Source: 66-474 sp040255405 (GTDB taxonomy: Bacteria; Pseudomonadota; Gammaproteobacteria; Xanthomonadales; Rhodanobacteraceae). Taken from it: a stretch of 12,288 nt of DNA. The DNA lies in the NCBI GenBank assembly GCA_040255405.1, contig JBDZUX010000058.1, positions 1 through 12,288 of the forward strand. The letters run 5' to 3'. The notes beneath the pieces were generated by a model. The model was given only the letters and a program-made list of their open reading frames with translations, searched no databases and was not told the origin of the DNA. The position numbers and the translations under genes are program-made. Each line of letters begins with the position of its first letter. Positions within the stretch are counted from its first letter, which is position 1. This document shows, piece by piece, positions 7,665 to 12,288 of this stretch.

Positions 7665-9187
7665 GAGGCCCCCAGGACAAACACGCGTTGCATGAGGTTT
7701 GCAAGGTGCCCGTTGAAAGCGAGACCCAGCACCAGCACCACCGCGAGCAGGCCCACGCCGGTGCAAAATCCGATGATCTCGCGACGCCTGAGTTCACGCC
7801 GCGTGGATGACGCGATCATGCTGAAAGTACCGATCACGGCGTAATCGCTGAACTCGCGCAAGCTCTTGAGGCTCAGGAAAACCGGCTTGATCTTGTGCAG
7901 GAAGAAGCCGAACGCGCCGCCGAACGCAAGCGCCAGTACAAACACGCCCAGCAGCATCCAGCCGCGCTTGGGGCCGTCCGGAAGCAGCGGCACGATCGGC
8001 GGGCTGATCACGCGGAATTTCAGGTTGTTGCCGCTTTGTGTCGCGTCCTGCGAAAGTTGGGCGGTATTCAGGCGCGAGACCAACTCGTCGTATTGCTTGC
8101 GGGTGACATCGTAATTGCGGGTGAGCTGCTGCAACTGCACCTGTGCGTCGGTGATCTTGTCGGCGTTGCCCTTGAGATCGGCGATCTCGCGTTTCTGCGC
8201 AGCGACTTGCGCGGCCAGGCTGCGGGCCAGGGACATGTCCCGTGTCTGGCCGCCGCCGGGAGATGCTTGCGCCGCCGGCGCGCTGCTGGGGTGCCGCGCC
8301 AGTTGCCCGCGCCTTGCCTGCAGTTGCGCAATCATGCGGCGCGTGGAAACCACGTCGGGATACTCGTCGGTGTACCTCAGCAAGAGGTCGTTGAGCTTCT
8401 GCTGGTAGGCCGCGATCTGCCTGTCGATGTCCGAGGTCGACGAGGCGGTGCTACGTCCGGTCACCAGACGCCCTGCGGCAGCCGCCGAATACTGGGCCTC
8501 GAGGTCCTGCAGCCTGGCTTCGGCGTCCTGCAGCCGGGTGGCAAGATCGGCCCCGCCCGTGCCGGGCAGGTTGCCGAGGTTGGCCTTCTTGAAATCCGCC
8601 AGCTTCTGCTCGGCCACATTGAGGCGATTGTTATAGTCGTCGACCTGCTGCTGCAGGAAATCCTGCGCCGAGGTGGTGGACGCCGTGTTCTCGCCGAGCG
8701 TGTCGTTCATGAGGACCTCCACGAACGCCTGCACGACTTTTTGCGCCATCTCCGGATCGACATCGGAATAGCTGATGTTGTAAAGGTTTCTCGCCCCGGC
8801 ATCCTTGATCTGGACGGCTGCGCCCAGTTTCACCAGCAGCGCGTCCTTGTCGGCGGGCGTGGTGGCCCGTACCGACAGGCCGGTCTTGTCGGCGACCGTT
8901 TCGAGGTTGGGGCGCGAGAGCAGGGTGCGCGTGATGACGTCCAGTCGCCCGCGGATGTCGGGCTGCACGGCGATGCCCCGCAGCAAAGGATTGTTCAAGG
9001 AATTCGTGTCGGCATAAACCTGCGCACTGGATTGGTACCGGTTGGGCAAGCTGAAAACCAGCACCGCGCCCAGGATCATCACGCCCCACGCGACCACCAG
9101 CGCATGCCAGCGATAGCGCCATGCGGCGCGCGCTTCCAGCGTGACCAGCTGGAACAACTCATGCAAATCGAAGGATGAATTCTGCAT
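7661..9187 (-). CDS. Polysaccharide chain-length determinant (Wzz/GumC-like, PEP-CTERM locus type)
   Basis: A 508-residue inner-membrane polysaccharide co-polymerase that sets polymer length and links the cytoplasmic kinase to the outer-membrane exporter. Transmembrane helix 1 is about residues 28-47, followed by the Wzz-type periplasmic domain (PNRYQSSAQVYAD, 48-60). Long coiled-coil regions lie near 176-205, 215-237, 255-295 and 320-356. A Pro-rich ISPPIVPLLPDGPKR (395-409) precedes transmembrane helix 2 (410-430). A third hydrophobic helix (471-491) lies after a charged cytoplasmic loop; this extra C-terminal segment fits the exosortase-locus family (TIGR03007) rather than classical Wzz. 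The ATG at 9187 has a modest AGGG ribosome site and lies 52 bp downstream of the export lipoprotein gene. The stop overlaps the kinase start. The alanine/serine-rich stretch around 300-315 is the least conserved-looking part. Confidence 0.92.
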   Translation of the reverse strand: MQNSSFDLHELFQLVTLEARAAWRYRWHALVVAWGVMILGAVLVFSLPNRYQSSAQVYADTNSLNNPLLRGIAVQPDIRGRLDVITRTLLSRPNLETVADKTGLSVRATTPADKDALLVKLGAAVQIKDAGARNLYNISYSDVDPEMAQKVVQAFVEVLMNDTLGENTASTTSAQDFLQQQVDDYNNRLNVAEQKLADFKKANLGNLPGTGGADLATRLQDAEARLQDLEAQYSAAAAGRLVTGRSTASSTSDIDRQIAAYQQKLNDLLLRYTDEYPDVVSTRRMIAQLQARRGQLARHPSSAPAAQASPGGGQTRDMSLARSLAAQVAAQKREIADLKGNADKITDAQVQLQQLTRNYDVTRKQYDELVSRLNTAQLSQDATQSGNNLKFRVISPPIVPLLPDGPKRGWMLLGVFVLALAFGGAFGFFLHKIKPVFLSLKSLREFSDYAVIGTFSMIASSTRRELRRREIIGFCTGVGLLAVVLVLGLAFNGHLANLMQRVFVLGAS

Positions 9188-9239
9188 CGCCCTGTCCGGT
9201 AACCGTTCGAGTGCCGTCGCGCCCCCTTCCCATGCAGCA

Positions 9240-9863
9240 TCAAAACAGCGATTGGGGGATGATCAGAATGTCGCCGGGCCGCATGGCGACGTTGTATTTG
9301 ACTTCGCCGTTCATCAGCGAGCCGAGTCGTACCGGGATGGTTTGTTCCTGGCCGTCGGGCAGGTGCCGCACGATCTTGGCGCTGTTGCCCGCGGCGAATT
9401 TGGTGAGGCCGCCGACGTCGATCATCAGGTCCAGCACGGTCATGCCGTTTCGGTAGGGCACCGACTTCGGTGTCACCGCCTGCCCCACTACCCGTACTTG
9501 TTGGCTGTAGGCGCCCACGAAGCTCTTGACGATCACCGTCACCAGCGGCGAGCGGATGTAGCGGCCCAGCTCCTGCTGCAGATCCTCGGCCAGCTGATCC
9601 GGCGTTTTGCCGGCCGCCATGATCGATTGCACCAGCGGAATCGAGATGCGTCCGTCGGGGCGGACCGGGACGGCAGTCGTCAGCGTCGGGTTGTCGCGCA
9701 CATAAATTTCAAGCGTGTCGCCCGGCCCGATGATGTAGCGCTCGACCGACTGCGCCGACGCGGTGGACTCGACCGCAGGCGGGACGCTGCTGCATGCCCC
9801 GAGCAGCGCCGATACGGCCGCGATCGCAAGCCAAACGATGGTGTTCCTGAGTGTCGACTTCAC
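9240..9863 (-). CDS. Polysaccharide export outer-membrane lipoprotein (Wza-like, short PEP-CTERM type)
   Basis: The first clearly supported gene of the EPS operon. It encodes a 207-residue lipoprotein. A short basic start and a hydrophobic segment lead to the lipobox LLGAC, giving Cys24 as the lipidated residue; the following Ser-Ser favours outer-membrane sorting. The Poly_export domain spans about 41-113 (YIIGPGDTLEIYV at 43-55, RPDGRISIPLV at 68-78). An SLBB-like domain (about 121-170, VVGQAVTPKSVPY) and the terminal MRPGDILIIPQSLF (194-207) follow. The protein is much shorter than Wza and lacks the C-terminal amphipathic helix that forms the Wza outer-membrane pore, so a separate protein such as the barrel at 5113-6711 may provide it (inference). 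The start is GTG at 9863, fixed by a strong GGGAGG eight bases upstream of it. Confidence 0.92.
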   Translation of the reverse strand: MKSTLRNTIVWLAIAAVSALLGACSSVPPAVESTASAQSVERYIIGPGDTLEIYVRDNPTLTTAVPVRPDGRISIPLVQSIMAAGKTPDQLAEDLQQELGRYIRSPLVTVIVKSFVGAYSQQVRVVGQAVTPKSVPYRNGMTVLDLMIDVGGLTKFAAGNSAKIVRHLPDGQEQTIPVRLGSLMNGEVKYNVAMRPGDILIIPQSLF

Positions 9864-9871
9864 TTGTTTGT

Positions 9872-9877
9872 CCTCCC
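9872..9877 (-). promoter_or_regulatory. Ribosome binding site fixing the GTG start of the export lipoprotein
   Basis: On the minus strand GGGAGG is followed by ACAAACAA and then GTG at 9863. The spacing is near optimal, and no ATG lies nearby in that frame, so the GTG start is well supported. Confidence 0.8.
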
Positions 9878-9898
9878 GGTTTCAGCGCCGCCCAAACA

Positions 9899-10093
9899 TC
9901 ATGATTCACCAAGCCGTGACTGGATCTGCTGCGCACTCTCCGCGTCGTGCAGGCCGCCCCGGGCGCATTGCACCACATCGGATCTGGATCTGTGTGCCAG
10001 GACACGGCCGCTCATGCTAGGCGGTCGATCGTCAACGCGCCGTCGCGACGGAGGGTGCGCGGCGGCCCGGGGACCGCAAGCAAGACCTGCCAT
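9899..10093 (-). CDS. Possible small leader ORF ahead of the EPS operon (hypothetical)
   Basis: A 64-codon reading frame that I do not recognise. Its ATG at 10093 is preceded by AAGGAG with a 7-nt spacer, which is one of the best ribosome sites in the window. It ends in TGA 35 bp before the GTG of the export lipoprotein. The predicted peptide begins MAGLACG and is Arg-, Ser- and Ala-rich with no signal peptide or transmembrane segment. The frame also extends upstream to a GTG at 10132, itself preceded by GAGAGG, which would give 77 residues. Against it: third-position GC is only about 60-65 percent by hand count, lower than in the neighbouring genes, and it uses AGA codons. It may be a regulatory leader peptide, a small protein or a chance frame in a long untranslated leader. 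Confidence 0.3.
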   Translation of the reverse strand: MAGLACGPRAAAHPPSRRRVDDRPPSMSGRVLAHRSRSDVVQCARGGLHDAESAQQIQSRLGES

Positions 10094-10094
10094 C

Positions 10095-10111
10095 TCAACA
10101 CTCCTTGTTGA
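10095..10111 (-). promoter_or_regulatory. Hairpin presenting a Shine-Dalgarno sequence in its loop
   Basis: On the minus strand TCAACA, AGGAG, TGTTGA forms a perfect 6-bp stem with a 5-nt loop, and the loop is the core of the ribosome site for the small ORF starting at 10093. The structure is plain in the sequence; any translational control is inference. The stem is AT-rich and weak on its own. Confidence 0.4.
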
Positions 10112-10115
10112 TAAT

Positions 10116-10129
10116 CGTGGATGTCCACG
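10116..10129. repeat. 14-bp palindrome CGTGGATGTCCACG
   Basis: Inverted repeat with perfect 6-bp arms (CGTGGA / TCCACG) around a 2-bp centre. It lies between the candidate EPS promoter and the small ORF. It could be an operator or, in RNA, a hairpin just ahead of the SD hairpin. No regulator family can be named from it. Confidence 0.4.
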
Positions 10130-10191
10130 CACGGGCCGACCTCTCCCGGCCTGTCTCGCGGCCCGCCAAAGGGCTGGCCGGGTGAAGCGTT

Positions 10192-10219
10192 CTTATACTA
10201 CAAATGTGACGCAGTTCAA
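10192..10219 (-). promoter_or_regulatory. Candidate sigma70 promoter for the EPS/XrtA operon
   Basis: Reading on the minus strand, TTGAAC (10219-10214; 4 of 6 matches to TTGACA) is followed after 16 nt by TATAAG (10197-10192; 5 of 6 matches to TATAAT). The segment is unusually AT-rich for this window. Transcription would start near 10185, giving a leader of about 320 nt before the GTG at 9863. It is the best promoter match I found upstream of the operon. No transcription evidence is available. Confidence 0.5.
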
Positions 10220-10301
10220 ATTTTCGGGCCTCTGAAGCGCGTGGGCCTGTGATCTCCTGCACGAAACATGCCTGAACGTGGCGGGGAAGGCTCGAGGGTT
10301 G

Positions 10302-10312
10302 CCCCCCCCCCC
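10302..10312. repeat. 11-bp poly-C (poly-G on the minus strand) homopolymer
   Basis: A run of eleven C lies in non-coding DNA, about 80 bp upstream of the -35 of the candidate EPS promoter. It is by far the longest homopolymer in the window. Such runs can vary by slipped-strand mispairing and are also prone to sequencing error. Confidence 0.85.
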
Positions 10313-10523
10313 GCAGGATTCGTACCTGTTCAGGTTTGAGGCCCGCCAGCCTGGCGCCAGCTTCCCGCATCCCGTCCGGTCCATGGTCGGGCGCGATCCG
10401 GCACCCATCGCGCTTGCGCGCCCGGCCCAAAACGACGCGGTCCATTGACGCTCGCGCGTCGGCGTGGCGTAATCGGGACTGCGTTTCTGCACGCCATCAC
10501 CGGGGGACGGCACGCGTCCACTC

Positions 10524-10547
10524 GGCGGAATTCGCCGGAATTCCGCC
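10524..10547. repeat. Inverted repeat upstream of the flavin reductase gene
   Basis: GGCGGAATT and AATTCCGCC form perfect 9-bp arms around the 6-bp centre CGCCGG, ending 27 bp before the ATG at 10575. The position suits an operator overlapping the transcription start or a 5'-UTR hairpin. Its role is not known. Confidence 0.5.
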
Positions 10548-10574
10548 GCCGCCGCTGCACCTCCCAGACAGTCC

Positions 10575-11108
10575 ATGACCGCCAGCACCAAACCGAGCCG
10601 TTCGATCGACCCGACCATGTTTCGCCGCGTCATGGGACGATTTGCCACGGGGGTCGCGGTAGTGAGCTTCCTGCGCGACGGGCAAGCCACGGGGATGACC
10701 GTCAATTCGTTCATGTCGGTGTCGCTGGACCCACCCCTTGTCCTGATTTCGGTGCGCCGGGCGTCCGTATTCGTCAAGCACATGCGGGTTGGCGGCCGCT
10801 GCGGCATCAACATCCTTTCGGAGCAGCAGCGGAAGCTGGGCCCGCATTTCGCCAACCATCCGGAGAAGGACGTGGGGGCGCGTTTCGAGGCCCACGAAGG
10901 TACGCCGTTGCTGGCCGGCAGCCTCGCGCAGATGGTCGCACGCGTGATCGACATCTATCCCGCAGGCGACCACCTGCTGTTCATCGCGGCCATCGAGCAT
11001 CTCGCGCACGGCCCCGAAGCACAGCCGCTGATTTTCTTCTCCGGCCGCTACAAGCAGATCCACGCGCATGATCCCATGCCGCAAGGGGACGCCATCGACA
11101 GTTGGTGA
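10575..11108 (+). CDS. Flavin reductase-like FMN-binding domain protein
   Basis: A 177-residue cytoplasmic protein of the HpaC/RutF-like flavin reductase family (split-barrel FMN-binding fold). Members use NAD(P)H to reduce FMN or FAD, often for a two-component monooxygenase. Family landmarks are FRRVMGRFATGVAVVSF (16-32), the flavin-binding GMTVNSFMSVSLDPPLV (40-56), CGINILSEQQ (76-85), a GDH turn (131-133) and PLIFFSGRYKQI (151-162). The length is typical and the gene is intact. It stands alone: no oxygenase partner is adjacent, so its physiological partner cannot be named. It is transcribed away from the EPS operon and converges on atpC. The ATG at 10575 gives the full domain but has no clear ribosome site; a later ATG at 10617 (residue 15) would still keep the domain. 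Confidence 0.88.
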   Translation: MTASTKPSRSIDPTMFRRVMGRFATGVAVVSFLRDGQATGMTVNSFMSVSLDPPLVLISVRRASVFVKHMRVGGRCGINILSEQQRKLGPHFANHPEKDVGARFEAHEGTPLLAGSLAQMVARVIDIYPAGDHLLFIAAIEHLAHGPEAQPLIFFSGRYKQIHAHDPMPQGDAIDSW

Positions 11109-11291
11109 TCAGGGCGTCTCTTGCGGCTGCCGACGCGGTGCGTATCGGGGATGACAAACAGAGCGTGGCCGACTGCCGAGGCCAACATGCCGACGGGCGG
11201 GATCCGTCGGGGTTGACCGGCGATGCCCGCCTCACGGCCACCCTCAAACAGAGCGCCGGCCACGCGGGCCGGCGCTTTCATCGGGACATGG
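11109..11291. other. Intergenic region between two convergent genes
   Basis: About 180 bp separating the 3' ends of the flavin reductase gene and atpC. Apart from the strong hairpin at 11252-11276 I see no gene, promoter or repeat in it. Confidence 0.6.
11252..11276. terminator. Probable bidirectional intrinsic-type terminator
   Basis: AGCGCCGGCC and GGCCGGCGCT form a perfect 10-bp GC-rich stem with a 5-nt loop (ACGCG). It lies 15 bp beyond the atpC stop and between two convergent genes. The flanks give TTTC on the plus side and CTGTTTG on the minus side, so the U-tracts are short in both directions. Placement makes it most useful for ending the atp operon transcript. Confidence 0.7.
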
Positions 11292-11714
11292 TCAGTGTTG
11301 CAGGCTGCGGCGCAGGCGTTCCAGCGCTTGCAGCTGCGCGACGGCCTGGGTGAGTTGCTCCTGCGCCTGCTCGACGGTCTTGGCTTCGCCGCGGTTGGCG
11401 AGCACGCGCTCGGCCTCTTCCTTGGCACGCCGCACTGCGGCTTCATCGATCTCGTCGGCGCGCAACGCGGCGTCCGCAAGCACCGTGACCACGTTCGGCT
11501 GCACCTCGAGGATGCCGCCGGACACGTAGTAAGACTGGCGCCTGCCGTCCTCGCCGACCACTTCGACCTGACCCGGCTTGAGGCGCGTCAGCAGCGGCTC
11601 GTGGCGCGGCGCGATGCCGAGTTCGCCCGCTTCGCCGCTGGCGATGACCATGGCCACTTCGCCATGGAAGATGTTGGCTTCGGCGCTGACGATGTCGCAA
11701 CGGATGGTGGTCAT
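11292..11714 (-). CDS. atpC: ATP synthase F1 epsilon subunit
   Basis: A 140-residue central-stalk subunit of F1Fo-ATP synthase, linking the gamma/c-ring rotor and inhibiting ATP hydrolysis. The N-terminal beta-sandwich shows MTTIRCDIVSAEANIF (1-16), GELGIAPRHEPLLT (30-43) and SGGILEVQPNVVTVLAD (65-81). The C-terminal two-helix domain covers about 86-138 (DEIDEAAVRRAKEEAE, then the Gln/Leu-rich helix). The size is normal for the family. It is the last gene of the atp operon, after atpD, and is closed by the hairpin at 11252-11276. The ATG at 11714 has a GAAGG ribosome site supplied by the end of the spacer repeat. No anomalies were seen. Confidence 0.97.
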   Translation of the reverse strand: MTTIRCDIVSAEANIFHGEVAMVIASGEAGELGIAPRHEPLLTRLKPGQVEVVGEDGRRQSYYVSGGILEVQPNVVTVLADAALRADEIDEAAVRRAKEEAERVLANRGEAKTVEQAQEQLTQAVAQLQALERLRRSLQH

Positions 11715-11811
11715 TGGCCTTCGCTCACTTCGTTCGCTTGGCGGGAATCGAGAATGGTGGATCGGGAATCGTCGGCGCCAAAGCCTGCAAGCCTTTGCGA
11801 TTCCCGGCTTC
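11715..11811. repeat. Palindromic intergenic repeat in the atpD-atpC spacer
   Basis: The 97-bp spacer holds GGGAATCG at 11743-11750 and again at 11764-11771 (21 bp apart). The second copy pairs with a reverse copy: CGGGAATCG (11763-11771) with CGATTCCCG (11798-11806), a perfect 9-bp stem. An inner CAAAG / CTTTG pair (11779-11783 / 11793-11797) stacks on it, with a 7-nt bulge on one side. Next to atpC is TTCGCTCACTTCGTTCGC, an imperfect palindrome. The pattern resembles dispersed GGGAATCG-type repeats I recall from Xanthomonadales genomes (from memory, not searched). It may form an RNA hairpin that adjusts atpC levels. Confidence 0.6.
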
Positions 11812-12288
11812 TCATGCCGCCTTCTTCTCGGCGTCCTTGGCGTTCATCGCCTCGCCCTTCTTGATGGCATCCTCGATGCCGCCGACCATGTAGAACGCCT
11901 GCTCGGGCAGGTGGTCGACTTCGCCTTCGACGATCATCTTGAACGCGCGGATGGTTTCCTTCAGCGGCACGTACTTGCCCGGGGAACCGGTAAACACTTC
12001 CGCCACGTGGAAAGGCTGCGAGAAGAAACGCTCGCACTTGCGCGCGCGGTACACGGCCTGCTTGTCCTCTTCGGAAAGTTCGTCCATGCCCAGGATCGCG
12101 ATGATGTCCTTCAGTTCCTTGTAGCGCTGCAGCGTGCCTTGCACCTTGCGGGCGACGTCGTAGTGTTCCTGGCCGATCACGTTCGGATCGAGCTGGCGCG
12201 AAGTCGAGGCCAGCGGGTCGACCGCGGGATAAATGCCGAGCGACGCGATGTCGCGCGACAGCGCCACCGTCGAATCCAGGTGCGCGAA
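11812..12288 (-). CDS. atpD: ATP synthase F1 beta subunit, partial: 5' part beyond the right edge
   Basis: The C-terminal 158 residues of the catalytic beta subunit of F1Fo-ATP synthase; the P-loop lies outside the window. The fragment begins FAHLDSTVALSRDIASLG and contains the ATPase alpha/beta signature PAVDPLASTS, the GQEHYDVARKVQ segment, the conserved DELSEED regulatory loop, EVFTGSPGKYVPLKETI and DHLPEQAFYMVGG. It ends in a Lys/Ala-rich tail (KDAEKKAA) slightly longer than in E. coli. A Cys at ARKCERFF replaces the Ile-Gln of E. coli AtpD, which looks like a lineage variant and not a defect. The frame is open to the right edge with no interruption. Identification is certain from these motifs. 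Confidence 0.98.
   Translation of the reverse strand, partial: FAHLDSTVALSRDIASLGIYPAVDPLASTSRQLDPNVIGQEHYDVARKVQGTLQRYKELKDIIAILGMDELSEEDKQAVYRARKCERFFSQPFHVAEVFTGSPGKYVPLKETIRAFKMIVEGEVDHLPEQAFYMVGGIEDAIKKGEAMNAKDAEKKAA

Larger units (their letters stand above)
9864..10574. other. Divergent intergenic control region between the EPS operon and the flavin reductase gene
   Basis: About 710 bp without a confidently supported gene. The half nearer the EPS operon holds the candidate promoter, the palindrome, the SD hairpin and the possible small ORF. The other half holds an 11-C run (10302-10312), short inverted repeats ACCTG-TT-CAGGT (10324-10335) and CTGGCGCCAG (10351-10360), GACGC-TCGC-GCGTC (10447-10460) and a 9-bp-arm repeat at 10524-10547. 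A TTGACG at 10445-10450 could be a -35 element for the flavin reductase gene, but no good -10 follows at proper spacing. I saw no sigma54 GG-N10-GC site, tRNA or known riboswitch here. Confidence 0.6.

Noticed and set aside
7665..7766. Upstream extension of the tyrosine kinase start
   Set aside because: The added residues are a shadow of the chain-length gene; the ATG at 7664 gives the family N-terminus and a 4-bp overlap.
7895..9178. Plus-strand 427-codon open frame opposite the chain-length gene
   Set aside because: Antisense shadow, with repetitive Arg/Gly/Leu composition and no family features.
9922..9992. GGATCTG repeated three times (two in tandem at 9980-9992)
   Set aside because: Short, few copies, no regular array; likely chance, and not a CRISPR or iteron set.
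10225..10574. Sigma54 promoter or known riboswitch upstream of either divergent gene
   Set aside because: I looked on both strands for GG-N10-GC pairs and familiar riboswitch cores and found none with correct spacing.
10497..11084. Minus-strand 195-codon open frame opposite the flavin reductase gene
   Set aside because: The plus-strand frame carries a clear flavin reductase domain; the antisense frame has no recognisable feature.
1..12288. CRISPR arrays, tRNA or rRNA genes, transposases, prophage genes
   Set aside because: No regular repeat-spacer array, no tRNA-like folds and no mobile-element proteins were seen; the genes form ordinary chromosomal operons.

Overview
The window is GC-rich, densely coding proteobacterial chromosome. 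The AtpD and AtpC proteins look gammaproteobacterial. A GGGAATCG / CGATTCCC repeat between atpD and atpC resembles intergenic repeats I associate with the Xanthomonadales (Lysobacterales). That order is my best guess for the organism; it is an inference and no database was searched.

Positions 1-9863, all on the minus strand, hold one tightly packed exopolysaccharide operon of the exosortase A (XrtA) / PEP-CTERM type. In transcription order it encodes: a Wza-like outer-membrane export lipoprotein; a Wzz/GumC-like chain-length protein; a separate BY-kinase-type tyrosine autokinase; an uncharacterised outer-membrane beta-barrel protein; an ExeA-like AAA ATPase with a coiled-coil tail; a NodB-type polysaccharide deacetylase; a FemAB/GNAT-like protein; a GT4-type glycosyltransferase; and exosortase A. 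Exosortase A runs off the left edge, and its Cys, Arg and His catalytic residues are all visible. Neighbouring genes overlap by 4 bp or are separated by 3-52 bp, so translation is probably coupled. Together they would polymerise, export and modify an extracellular polysaccharide, and XrtA would process PEP-CTERM proteins bound for the surface. No PEP-CTERM substrate is encoded here.

Positions 9864-10574 are a divergent control region of about 700 bp. Facing the EPS operon it has a plausible sigma70 promoter (10192-10219). This is followed by a roughly 330-nt leader with a palindrome, a hairpin that presents a Shine-Dalgarno sequence in its loop, and a possible small ORF. Further right it has an 11-C homopolymer and several inverted repeats close to the flavin reductase start.

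Positions 10575-11108 (plus strand) encode a stand-alone flavin reductase-like FMN-binding protein. A strong hairpin at 11252-11276 separates it from the convergent end of the ATP synthase operon: atpC (epsilon, 11292-11714) and the 3' third of atpD (beta, 11812 to the right edge). The 97-bp atpD-atpC spacer holds the repeat mentioned above.

The EPS/XrtA system is a known locus type, but several of its members (beta-barrel, AAA ATPase, FemAB-like protein) have no firmly established biochemical role. The least explained items are the structured leader with its small ORF, the poly-C tract and the repeat inside the atp operon.
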